Under the pieces are notes generated by a model, which saw only the letters and a program-made list of their open reading frames with translations, had not been told where the DNA came from and did no database searches. Positions 1-11,200 of a stretch of 64,000 nt of DNA are shown here, piece after piece (within the stretch, counting starts at the first letter, position 1; every line of letters starts with the position of its first letter). A program made the translations under genes and the position numbers. The stretch lies in the NCBI GenBank assembly GCA_028641055.1, contig CM054062.1, forward strand, positions 231,512,696 through 231,576,695, read 5' to 3'. The DNA is from Alopecurus myosuroides (Eukaryota; Streptophyta; Magnoliopsida; Poales; Poaceae).

Positions 1-1212
1 CCCAATCTAGAGCACCGATGCTAAGAGCATCTATAGAAGAGCCCCTATCCCGCGCAATTGTAAATGAGGAATAGGTCGTGGAAAACTGGTTTTACGGGTT
101 GAAAACTGCTGCGCCGTATTACAGTTTTCAACCCGTAAAACCAGCTTTCCGCTATAGCTTTTCATTTTCAGCACATATACATCAGTTCAAACATAAATAT
201 GGCAGCACAAATATAAATATCAAATGGTTCGAATAATGATTCCGATTATTACATCAAATAATATTTTAAATTAGACATAAATAAATTCAAATGGTTCAAA
301 TATTACAACAAATATGAGATCAAATAAATGTTTCAAATTACACAAGAATGAGATCAAATAAATATCAAATGGTATGTCTGAAGGAATGTTTGGATACGAT
401 CTGAATCTCTAGCAGGTTTCACTCGGCTACCAACATTATCGTAGGACAACTCCAAGTTCAAGTACCTCTCATCTTCGATGATCATGTTGTGTAGAATGAT
501 ACAACATGTCATTATGTTTATGTGGGTTTTTTTATCCCAGAAACGAGCTGGACCTCGAACAATGGCAAATCTAGATTGCAATACAAAGACTCTCGCAATG
601 TCCTTTCGGCAAGTCTTTTGTTGCTTTGCAAACTTATATTTTTTCCTATTGTTGGGTTTTGATATGGGCCAGCATTGTCAGTACCATGGCTGGTGCGTCC
701 GGAGCGATCCATTCTCGACTGTGCAACTCCGGTGGAAAGAGTTGTCGCAAGCAGGGAAGTCTTTCTCCGGCATCTCAGATAAGGCCGTGGACATCAGCTA
801 GCTCGACGATGTTGCGGGCGCACTCTTGTAATGGCATGACCTGTCGTTGTTAGAACCTCCATGGAGGAGTTCTTCAACATCTAGATCTGACTGCCGCTGG
901 ATTAATAGAATGTTCTTGTGAGGCCGCTCTCGAGGTTTGCCGATGCATATTATTTCTACACGGGACCAAGTGGTCCGTCCCCGCTTCTGGGCATGATGGC
1001 GGTGACGCCGACCTTCAGCTTGGCAGTGGAGAAAGAGAAGGACTAGATTGCTTTTTTCAATCTTTCAGTGAGAATTGTTCTACAAATATTAGGGTCCTAT
1101 ATGCAATTTTTTTATCTTATTGGGTCCTATATAAAATCATTTACATCCACTATCTGGAATTAATGTGATGTTTTCAACACCTTCGGGGCGCTCCTTGTTA
1201 AAAAAAGGCCAT
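1..1212 (-). mobile_element. PIF/Harbinger-derived fragment, copy 1 of 3
   Basis: This is a non-autonomous or truncated PIF/Harbinger DNA-transposon remnant. One apparent terminus lies near position 20, where a TAA trinucleotide precedes gagcatct, resembling the TWA target site and GAGCATC-type ends of grass Harbinger elements. The opposite terminus is not recognisable. A transposase C-terminal remnant runs on the minus strand at about 354-690, and the rest to 1212 is non-coding. The same unit recurs at 2737-3946 and 19366-20576 at roughly 97% identity by eye. The right edge abuts an LTR start (TG at 1213) after the bases ggccat, the same position at which the intact LTR element follows copy 2. 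The left edge is cut by the window. Confidence 0.75.
354..690 (-). pseudogene. PIF/Harbinger transposase, C-terminal remnant (copy 1)
   Basis: This is the end of a DDE_Tnp_4-type (plant transposon protein) transposase, the enzyme that cuts and pastes Harbinger elements. Read on the minus strand, the frame contains the block RFAIVRGPARFWDKKT followed by CCIILHNMIIEDER, which is hallmark C-terminal sequence of grass Harbinger transposases and includes the E-containing end of the DDE catalytic core. The upstream part (KDIARVF before the block) has lost a residue relative to the usual family pattern, and further 5' the frame breaks down. The N-terminal half and the first two catalytic acidic residues are absent. 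It is a dead fragment; family assignment is firm. Confidence 0.82.
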
Positions 1213-2559
1213 TGAAAGCGCATGGTGCCCCATATGTGGTTTTGGTAATTAATTATAATCCTTATGGACTAATATTTGAATTGAGATATTCTTATAGATC
1301 TTGTCCATAGAAAAGGTTTGGAGTTCATGTGTTGGACTCTAGAAGATTTCATGATGACCATTGTTACATTCAAGGTTTTATATGAAGAATGGTCATGGTT
1401 TGAGTTGAGTTTATCGCATGTGTCTTGAAGAAAATGATTAGATGGTCTTTCATGATTATCCTAAATACATCATCATATGAAGAATGAAGAAAAGATATAA
1501 GGTTGATCAAGTTTGTGATCAACACACAAAGCTACAAGATGTACCAAGTGGGATTGTGTATCTCGTGGTATGGTAAGAATTTGACCATACAGCTTTGTGA
1601 ACTAACCCATGATTTGTGTGTGTGGCATCTCTATGTATGGTGAGGTATCTTTCTATGGGCATGCGTCAAAAGAAAGATTTCCTAGCCCATGGTCTATGTC
1701 ATCGTCAAGCGGTGTTCGTCATCAAGCTTGACGTGGAAGCTCAAGTGAACCATCTAGAAGAAATCCTATGTTTGATGCTTTCCACCCATTTGGAGATTGT
1801 GGCCTCGTGAAGATTTGCCGATAAGGGTCTCTCCTATAATGATGTATGGGGGGGCTAGCCTCTCCCATAATGGTATATGGGGAAGCAACTTACAAGTCTT
1901 CATCAAGCGGAGCATGTGCTAGTAAGCATGATCAAGAAAGAGGATCCAACTTGAGAGAGTCAAGATCTTCATCATCTAGCTCAAGTGGAATGCTCAAGAC
2001 AAAGTTATGATCTTGATAGGTTTTTTATTTTACCGGTCTCAAGTCTTTGGGAGACCGGGTTATAGGATCGATAGTCGTACTATCAAGAGGGGCTCTCAAG
2101 TGAGTAACTTGATCGAATCGTTATGGAGAGCTCAAACCTTTGCATACTTTCATATCACCTTTCTTGGTTCTTATTTGGCTTTTATCTCCTTGGGTTTTGG
2201 TGCTTGTCGTGATCTTCATGACAAGCCAAGGTTGATCGAAAACGGATTTCGTAAGAAAAACTTGTTGCGTTTTTGGTGATGAAAATCTTACCGGTTCGTC
2301 GTTGAGAAAGTTCCCACACCTTGCATGTGTGGTAACCTCTCCATACTTTTGTTTTGATATTCATTGTTGTTATCTTTCCAACCCATTTGGATTCACCTTT
2401 TTCGGACTTCATTCATAAAAATTATGTGCGTTTTTGTGTTGAAAGTTTTACCCGTTGTTCTTTTTAGAGAGGTCAAAACTTTCCCCATTTGGTTTTATCT
2501 TCTATTGCTGGACAATGATGTTTATCTTCATATTCTTTTAGTGCTCGTTGTGGTGATTT
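1213..2559 (+). repeat. Truncated LTR, 5' portion only
   Basis: It begins TGAAAGCGCATGG and aligns base for base with the first 1.35 kb of the 5' LTR at 3947-6522, then stops abruptly after tggtgattt, where the intact LTR continues into caacgatcc. It differs from the other LTR copies by about 4% in the first 300 bases. It sits at exactly the same point of the Harbinger-derived unit as the intact element does in copy 2. It is therefore best explained as part of a duplicated Harbinger+LTR block, not as an independent insertion. The small open frames in it recur in all three LTR copies but have no coding features. Confidence 0.8.
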
Positions 2560-2736
2560 ATTTATTTATATTGATAGTTTAAATTCAGATAATTCAAAAC
2601 AATCGGGTTACTTTTGCTCGGCATGCCTATTTATCGATGGTGCTGGGTAAATCCGTGTACTGGACGGTAACCGGATTTTCCACCAGTTTATCCAAGCCTT
2701 AAACAACGCCACATAAGTTAATAATTGAAGTTTAAG
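2560..2736. other. Junction/filler segment between duplicated blocks
   Basis: About 135 bases of AT-rich sequence found nowhere else in the window, followed from about 2700 by roughly 35 bases (acgccacataagttaataa region) that match the linker before copy 3 at about 19333-19365. It joins the broken LTR at 2559 to the start of Harbinger copy 2. This looks like filler DNA from break repair, or the remnant of another element. No gene is visible. Confidence 0.6.
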
Positions 2737-3946
2737 CCCAATCTAGGCACCGATGCTAAGAGCATCTCTAGAAGAGCCCCTATCCCGCGGAATTGTAAAC
2801 GAGGAATAGGTCGCGGAAAACTGGTTTTACGGGTTGAAAACTGCTGCGCCGTATAGCAGTTTTCACCCCGTAAAACCAGCTTTCCGCTATAGCTTTTCAT
2901 TTTCAGCACATATACATCGGTTCAAACATAAATATGGCAGCACAAATATAAATATCAAATGGTTCGAATAATGTTTCCGATTATTACATCAAATAATGTT
3001 TTAAATTAGACATAAATAAATTCAAATGGTTCAAATATTACAACAAATATGAGATCAAATAAATGTTTCAAATTACACAAGAATGAGATCAAATAAATAT
3101 CAAATGGTATGTCTGAAGGAATGTTTGGATACGATCTGGATCTCTAGCAGGTTTCACTCAGCTACCAACATTATCGTAGGACAACTCCAAGTTCAAGTAC
3201 CTCTCATCTTCGATGATCATGTTGTGTAGAATGATACAACATGTCATTATGTTTATGTTGGTTTTTTTATCCCAGAAACGAGCTGGATCTCGAACAATGG
3301 CAAATCTAGATTGCAATACAAAGACTCTCGCAATGTCCTTTCAGCAAGTCTTTTGTTGCTTTGCAAACTTATATTCTTTCCTATTGTTGGGTTTTGATAT
3401 GGGCCAGCATTGTCAGTACCATGGCTGGTGCGTCCAGAGCGATCCATACTCGACTGTGCAACTCCGGTGGAAAGAGTTGTCGCAAGCAGGGAAGTCTTTC
3501 TCCGACATCTCAGATAAGGCCGTGGAAATCAGCTAGCTCGACCATGTTGCGGGCGCACTGTTGTAATGGCATGACCTGTCGTTGTTAGAACCTCCATGGA
3601 GGAGTTCTTCAGCGTCTAGATCTGTCTGCCGCTGGATTAATAGACTGTTCTTGTGAGGCCGCTCTCGAGGTTTGCCGATGCATATTATCTCTACACGGGA
3701 CCAAGTGGTCCGTCCCCGCTTCCGGGCATGATGGCGGTGACGCCGACCTTCAGCTTGGCAGTGGAGAAAGAGAAGGACTAGATTGCTTTTTTCAATCTTT
3801 CAGTGAGATCTGTTCTACAAATATTAGGGTCCTATATGCAATTTTTTTTATCTTATTGGGTCCTATATAAAATCATTTACATCCACTATCTGGAATTAAT
3901 GTGATGTTTCCAACACCTTCGGGGCACTCCTTTAAAAAAAGACCAT
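2737..3946 (-). mobile_element. PIF/Harbinger-derived fragment, copy 2 of 3
   Basis: Same unit as 1-1212 with scattered substitutions. Its end (gaccat) is where the LTR retrotransposon at 3947 inserted. The last five bases, 3942-3946 (ACCAT), are that element's left target-site duplication. Before the insertion this unit would have run straight into the linker now at 19304 onward and then into copy 3, so the units were already in tandem. Confidence 0.75.
3089..3425 (-). pseudogene. PIF/Harbinger transposase, C-terminal remnant (copy 2)
   Basis: Counterpart of the remnant at 354-690, with the same RFAIVR and CCIILHNMIIEDER blocks. It has an extra inactivating change: the codon for arginine in the GSRVKPAR stretch near 3159 is TGA here, whereas copy 1 reads through. 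The upstream reading frame is degraded in the same way as in copy 1, so the main damage predates the duplication. Confidence 0.78.
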
Positions 3947-6522
3947 TGAAAGCGCATGGTTCCCCCATATGTGGTTTTGGTAATTAATGACAATCCTTAT
4001 GGACTAATGTTTGAATTGAGATATTCTTATAGATCTTTTCCATAGGAAAGGTTTGGAGTTCATGTGTTGGACTCTAGAAGCTTTCATGATGACCATTGTT
4101 ACATTCAAGGTTTTCTATGAAGAATGGTCATGGTTTGAGTTGAGCTTATTGCATGTGTCTTGAAGAAAATGATTAGATGGTCTTTCATGATTATCTTAAA
4201 TACATCATCATATGAAGAATGAAGAAAAGATATAAGGTTGATCAAGTTTGTGATCAACACACAAAGCTACAAGATGTACCAAGTGGAATTGTGTATCTCG
4301 TGGTATGTTAAGAATTTGACCATACAGCTTTGTGAACTAACCCATGATTTGTGTGTGTGGAATCTCTATGTGTGGTTAGGTATCTTTCTATGGGCATGCG
4401 TCAAAAGAAAGATTTCCTAGCCCATGGTCTATGTCATCGTCAAGCGGTGTTCGTCATCAAGCTTGACGTGGAAGCTCAAGTGAACCATCTAGAAGAAATC
4501 CTATGTTTGATGCTTTCCACCCATTTGGAGATTGTGGCCTCGTGAAGATTTTCCGATAAGGGTCTCTCCTATAATGGTGTATGGGGGAGCTAGCCTCTCC
4601 CATAATGGTGTATGGGGGAGCAACTTACAAGTCTTCATCAAGCGGAGCATGTGCTAGTAAGCATGATCAAGAAAGAGGATCCAACTTGAGAGAGTCAAGA
4701 TCTTCATCATCTAGCTCAAGTGGAATGCTCAAGACAAAGGTATGATCTTGATAGGTTTCTATTTTACCGGTCTCAAGTCTTTGGGAGACCGGGTTATAGG
4801 ATCGATAGTCGTACTATCAAGAGGGCTCTCAAGTGAGTAACTTGATCGAATCGTTATGGAGAGCTCAAACCTTTGCATACTTTCATATCACCTTTCTTGG
4901 TTCTTATTTGCCTTTTATCTCCTTGGGTTTTTGTGCTTGTCGTGGTCTTCATGACAAGCCAAGGTTGATCAAAAACGGATTTCGTAAGAAAAACTTGTTG
5001 CGTTTTCGGTGACGAAAATCTTACCGGTTCGTCGTTGATAAAGTTCCCACACCTTTCATGTGTGGTAACCTCTCCATACTTTTGTTTTGATATTCATTGT
5101 TGTTATCTTTCCAACCCATTTGGATTCACCTTTTTCGGACTTCATTCGTAAAAGTTATGTGCGTTTTCGTGTTGAAAGTTTTACCGGTTGTTCTTTTTAG
5201 AGAGGTCAAAACTTTCCCCAGTTGGTTTTATCTTCTATTGCTGGAAAATGATGTTTATCTTCATATTCTTTTAGTGCTCGTTGTGGTGATTTCAACGATC
5301 CCAAGATCATCAAAAACGGAGTCCGGATGAAAAAGTTATTGCAGTTTTCGTGTTGATGTTTTTTAGTCAAGCGCGCGCGGGGGGGGGGGGGGGGGGGGGG
5401 GCGGAAATTCCGGTTCAAGTTTGAACAGGAATTTCCGGTTGGCATCTGTCCCTCCACTCCAAAGTTCTTAGCCGAATTTTTGCCTCCCGAAAAGCTGGGC
5501 GGAAATTCCGGTTCAAGTTTGGAAATTTCCGGTTGCCAACGGATCTATTTCTTCGGGACCTATATAAGGCCCCCTTCTTCCCCAAAGACTAAGGCTTCTT
5601 CCAAGCACGTTTTCCCCTCTCTCTCCCACCATTTTTGACCTTGGAAAAGCTTGCCCCCTCTCAATCCCTCCATGATTCTTGCATCTCTTTGAGGGAAAAG
5701 TGAGAGGAGATCTAGATCTACATTTCCACCAATCCATCTTCCTTCTTAGTGAGGGAAACCTAGTAGATCTTGATATTGGAATTCTTGGTGTTTCTCCTCC
5801 TTTGTTCTTCCTCTCTTATTCCCCATAAGCATTTGTTGCTTTGTTGGAATTTGAGAGTGAAGGATTTGAGCACTTGTGTTCTTGCCATTTGCATAGGTTG
5901 CATCGGTTTGTTCTCTCCACGAGGATTCGTGGAAGTGAAAGTTTGTGAGCTTGTTACTCTTGGGTCTTGGACCCTAGACGACTTGTGGTGTTCTTGGGAG
6001 CCTCCAATTGAGTTGTGGATATGTGCCCCAATATTGTGGTGACATCGAGAGCCTCCAATTAAGTTGTGGATGCGTGCCTCGAGATTGAAGGTTGCCAATA
6101 GTGGAAGGTGAACTAGGCCTTTGTGGCGAGGTTCATCGGAGAATAGGGTGAGGCCTTTGTGGCGTTGAGTAGGCCTCTTGTGGCGAGGTCACACCCCTCC
6201 AACAAGACGTACTCCCCTCAAAGGGAGGAACTCGGGAATACATCTTCGTCTCCGTGTGCCTCGGTTATTTCTATACCCGAGCTTTTTTACTTATGTAATT
6301 TACATTGTGATAGCCTTCGTGCTTGAAGTTATATATCTTGCTATCACCTTGTTACTTGTCTTGCTTAGAATAAGTTTTTGGTGCATCTAGTTGACCCTAG
6401 ATTATTTAGGTTGTGTGCTTGTTAATTTAAACACCTAGTTTATTTCCGCATTTAGCAAGACTTAACCGGAAAAGTTTTAATCGCCTATTCACCCCCCTCT
6501 AGGCGACATCGTTGTCCGTTCA
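3947..6522 (+). repeat. 5' LTR of the gag-only element
   Basis: 2576 bp, TG...CA. It carries the promoter (TATA box at 5561), repeated copies of a ggaaattccggttcaagttt motif just upstream of it, and a run of about 23 G at 5379-5401. It is about 380 bp longer than the 3' LTR, which lacks a block matching roughly 6033-6345 and a smaller block near 5790. Small ORFs such as the 64-residue frame at 4351-4545 are conserved with the other LTR copies only because the DNA is; they show no protein features. Confidence 0.85.
5561..5569 (+). promoter_or_regulatory. LTR TATA box
   Basis: TATATAAGG lies downstream of repeated aaattccggttc motifs and upstream of a pyrimidine-rich stretch (cccccttcttccc) typical of an LTR U3/R boundary. 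The 3' LTR has the same box at 18681-18689. Transcription would be expected to start about 25-35 bases downstream; the exact start cannot be seen. Confidence 0.65.
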
Positions 6523-6524
6523 AT

Positions 6525-6536
6525 TGGTGTCAGAGC
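6525..6536 (+). other. Primer binding site (initiator tRNA-Met type, one mismatch)
   Basis: TGGTGTCAGAGC starts two bases after the LTR end. It matches the usual plant TGGTATCAGAGC, complementary to the 3' end of initiator tRNA-Met, except for one A-to-G change. Placement directly after the 5' LTR supports its role in priming minus-strand DNA synthesis. Confidence 0.8.
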
Positions 6537-6571
6537 CTGGGCTCTCTTTTAGCCTTTACATCCTATAGAGT

Positions 6572-8259
6572 ATGATGTCGTTTAGGGAAATAGAGCATGA
6601 TCCCGCTTTTATATTCTATGGTAGAAATTATGATGTTTGGAAAATTCGCATTCTTAATTTTCTTACGAACATGGGTCCAAAGTATGTAAGGAGAATTGTA
6701 GATATGGATTTTCCTCCTCCAAAGTATCCTCAAGATTTATCTTGAGAGGATGAGGAAAACTCTTATCTCGATACTCTAGTATCTAATGGTCTCTTGTGTG
6801 TTTTGAGCGATGTAGTTATTGAATCAATCAAGCCTTTTCGGAACGCTCATGAGTTATGGACAAAACTTCAAGATATATATGATGTGTACACCATTATTGA
6901 GGATGATTGCTATCCATCCACTTCCGGCAGTGATGAGTTCACATATTTCTCCACTCCACCAACATGTGATTTTTCACAAGGTAGTGATATGGTGAGTGTT
7001 GATAGAAATTGCTTTGTTGATAGTGAATCTAGAGTTGACTATACTTCATCTCTATCCCATTGCAATGTTCTATCTTTGGACTTAAACACTTCTAGCACTC
7101 CAAATGTCTTACATGCTAGTGTTGATAGACCTTGCATATCATGTAATAGTTGTTTAACTAACTCTCATGATGATATGCTTCCTATGTCTTGTTTTCATGA
7201 AAACAATGCTTCCATTTCCTCTAGTACTTGTGTGGCTAACAATGTAGAGGAATCCCACATTTTGGTGGAACAAGACATGGTCCTTAATGGTGCTTCAAGT
7301 AAATCTTCATCATCGTTATCCATTTATCATATGTGCCTTATGGCTAAGGATTCAAAGGTATCGCCTCCTTTGAAACCCTCTTCATCTATTGATGATGATG
7401 ATGAAGAAAATGATAATGGTGATTCCATTTATGAGAAAGGTAAAATCGTTCTTCATTCTCTCACAAAGAATAAGATTTCCTCTTCTATTATCTTTGAAAT
7501 CATGGGTACCCTTGTTGAGCGCGATGAGACTATTGAGGCTATGGACACTAGCCTTGATAAATGTTATAGCCTCGAACATGGGTACGTAGATGAAATTGAA
7601 GGGATCCACGTAGCCCTTGAGGAAGAGCATGAGCTCCGAGTTACTCTTGAGGAGAAACTTGAATCTATTGAGGAGCTCTATAATGAACAAATAGACTTTC
7701 TCACTAAAGCACGTGACCATACTATTGCTAAATATAAAGTTCTTAAAAAGGAAAAGGTCGAATTTGTTGTTGGCAATGCTAATCTAATTGATGAAAATTC
7801 TAGGTTGAATAATGAGCTTGCCAAGTTGTCTTCTTCTATTTATAATTATGCTTGTGCTACTAACTCCACATCTTGTGAAGCATCTATTTTGAATGAGAAT
7901 GTTGAGCTAAGGGCTCAACTTGAGTTTATGACTAGCAAGTGTGGGAAATTGGAAGAAAGCCATGAAAAGCTATCTAGCTCTCATGAGGATCTTCTATCAT
8001 CCCATACTAAGCTAAAGTTAGCTCTTGAGGCTATCACTACACATGTAACATCGTGTGAGCCTCATGTGGTTACTAGCACAATCTCTTCTAGTAATACTAT
8101 ATTGCCTTGTGCTATTATTAGTAATTCATCCTCTCATAATGTTTCTACATCTTGTGATGAATTGCTTTCCTTGCCTTTTTGCTCTAACAATGAAGCATCT
8201 ACTTCCTCTAGCTCTTGTGTTGATTCTAACCATGTAGAGGAAATTAAAGAGCTCAAGGC
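6572..8259 (+). pseudogene. gag-like protein, N-terminal part (interrupted)
   Basis: This is the structural protein of the gag-only element. It starts at ATG 6572. The early part has the YGRNYDVWKIRI pattern (retrotransposon gag, UBN2-like), then a TGA stop near 6743, after which the frame stays open to 8259. IKPFRNAHELWTKLQDIYD is a typical gag helix block. The middle is rich in serine and asparagine, with a DDDDEEND acidic patch. About residues 270-370 of the open part form an obvious heptad-rich coiled coil (EEEHELRVTLEEKLESIEEL). The frame is cut at 8259 by a solo LTR and resumes at 13041. I recall similar hypothetical proteins in Triticeae but cannot name the family. Confidence 0.75.
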
Positions 8260-11200
8260 TGTAGCGTTCCCACATTTAAATAATGTAAGGACACATGTGT
8301 TATTGTGCTAGTCCCTGTATCAATTGCTAGCACCACAGTACAAAATGAAATATCATGCAAATGCATCAAATTCTATTATATCGCATGATCTAGTCTTTAC
8401 AAAATAGTATTACAACTTGCATAGTCTTAGAAGACTAGCAGAAAACAAAGATATACAGCGGAAAACATAGTACAACATTGAGCCCATCTTCTTCATGTGC
8501 CACAGGCAAAACATGTTGGCGATAGTCTCGAGATCCTAAACGAAATCCTCACTAGTCTTCAGAAACATCTGCAATATGGAATATGCAGCCACAAGGGAGT
8601 CAATACAATTTAATGTATTGGCAAGTAACACTATGGTGGATATAAATGGCAAGACTAACTACATGCTTATTTGGCTGAGTGGAGTTTAGGCTAAGTTTGC
8701 ATAAAGCCACTTTTGTCCTATCTCTTTTGTAAAACAAACTCTTATTTTCACAGGGGTGGCAACATTGGATTAAGATCCAAGCACCACAATACTCTTCACT
8801 TGGTCAAAATTTTACTTATTGAAATTGGTGATGAGATTCTTCCGTCAATCCTTGTCCAGCTGCTCATAGTTGTCCATAACCCGGGACACGGCTAAGATCT
8901 TAGTTTGTTAACTCTTCAGAGGTTGTGCACTTTCACCCTTTGTCTTCAATTAGCCCAAACATCCTATACACCCGGAGTGCATCATGGAAAGGAGAGAATT
9001 GAGACGAGATCTTGCAGAAGAAGGAATTCAACCCACCGGCAAGACCCGTTCCACCTATAATTATGCTACATCTGCTTGTCAAGCCTGGGCTGAAACCTCA
9101 CAACTTAATTGATCAAGACAGAGCCCATATTGTCAAAAGGCTGCACGGGAAGCTACTAAACTTAGAAGGACATAGTAATCTCTTTGTTCCTGGGTGGCCA
9201 TCCTCAAGTGACAGCCTCAAGTGGAATAACCCTTAGACAAGGGCCGTGAGGAAACACTCAACATAAACCAATCACATCCAAAATCCACCCAGGTGTTTCA
9301 TTGAATGTTATACTTAGAATTTTTCCTCAACATCTAATAAAACAATTTGTAACATTGCATAGCATCTACTAAGTTCAAAGGCTATCAAATAACAAGGTAT
9401 AAGGGATGGCTACACACTACTAGGATAATAGCATAGCATAATATAACTTAGTAAAATTTCCTATCATGCATACTACTCCAAAATCAACTAATGCATATAT
9501 AAAATAATGGGTAGTTGATGGTGTGTTACTTGCCTTGTTGAAGTTGGTGAAGATATTCACACTCTCTTCACAAAAGATCGTTGCTCTCCGTACAATCTAT
9601 TCATTGAAAACACAATAACAAAATAAACAAGCATCCTAGCAATCAAACACATAGGTGGAGAAAGCAAACAGAGCAAATAACATAACAAAGGAGTTGGACC
9701 AAGTTGGCTAGGACAAGTTCAATGTTTGAGTTTGAAAGATTCATTCCCTAATTGTTCAATACTTGTTAAGGGGTTTCCAAGAGTTAACTAAGGATGTCTA
9801 GGTTGAGTTTGTAGTGATCAAACTTTATTGAAAACATATTTATCTAAGAAGTTCTAAGAGTTCACAAAGGTGATCTCACTATTTTAACTAAAGTATCACA
9901 ATACAAAGTGTAACACTTAGTTGTTTTCATCAAAACATTTGAGTGACCTAAGTTAGTCCTTATATTTTGGTTTAGGCTAGGTCTAGGTTCAACTAACTTC
10001 ATAACAAAGGATATAACAAGTTAAAGCCTTGGTATTTTCCATTTGGGTCAAGGGCTGGACAAAAACAACTTGTTATTCTTCAACTTGTGTGGATGGCTCC
10101 AAGTCTTCACATGCTTGTCTTCTTGAAGATTATCTTCATGCTTCTATTGTAGTCTTTTCCTTGGATGGATTCTTCTCTTGATCTTGATAGATTTCTTCAT
10201 GGCTTTCACTTCACTAATTTGGTTTGGGTATGGGATGGGCACAAAATACCACTAAGTCAAGAGAAAGAAAAATAGGAAGAAAGATAGAAAGAGAGAGGGA
10301 GATGTTATTCTTCTGAATTTCTTCACACTTGTACTTATTGAGTTTCTTCTAGGTGTGGAGTCCAAGTCTTTTCTTAAAATCTTCTTCATTGATCTTCCTT
10401 GTAGCTCTTCATGTTGCCACTAAGTTGAAAGTGAAGTGCCTTCTGTTGCTTGAGTCTTGTTTTCCATTTGCTAACTTGATGAATTCTTGAAGCAAGAATA
10501 GGGGAGTGGAGAAGTAGATAGAAAGACTAAGGTACTAGTGTTTGAGGTTCAATACTTGGTCCTTTATATGGTTTACATATATTAGGGACTTGGTCTTGGA
10601 TCCAAAATAGCCACCACATCAAAGAATAACAGTTGAAAACAAATTCTAAGACATGGTGAAAGTAGATGTATCACTATGTTGGGTTTTTGGTAAAAAACAC
10701 ATGGTCATGGTCCAAGGGTGTACAAAATGGTTAGGCACTAATGTCTCTGGTTCAAGCTTAGCAAATGGAGCAATTTTTCTAAGGGAACATATTCTAATCA
10801 TTTCTAGAATTAATTATATGTCAAAAATACTCAAATAGACAACTTAATTCTAAAATCAATTTTTATTTGTTCAAAAATTATTTTGGGACAGAGGGTATGA
10901 AAGTACACATCCTAAGGTTTCCAAATATATTTCATTTGCATTTTTTGGATTTGTAGAATTATAATTATGCCAAAATTCATCAAACAAGCATATTTAAATT
11001 TGAACCAATTTAAGTTTATGAAATTTGAATTTGGACAGTGCTCAAAGATTCTACAGATCAAGGGGATTTCAAAAAGTCCAAATTTGCTAAATTTGGGCTT
11101 ATGGATCAAAAGTTATGATGGTTCAAAGTTCTAGGGGCTAATCTGCAAAAATACAATTCTATTTTCTATTCGGAATATAAAACCGAAACTGAGTGGATAA

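Noticed and set aside
626..853. 75-codon and 107-codon plus-strand ORFs conserved in the Harbinger copies (478-853, 3213-3588).
   Set aside because: They are antisense to, or overlap, the minus-strand transposase remnant and recur only because the unit is repeated.
1616..1810. A 64-codon ORF conserved at 1616, 4351 and 17510.
   Set aside because: It lies inside three copies of the same LTR; conservation is explained by DNA duplication, and it has no domain or start context.
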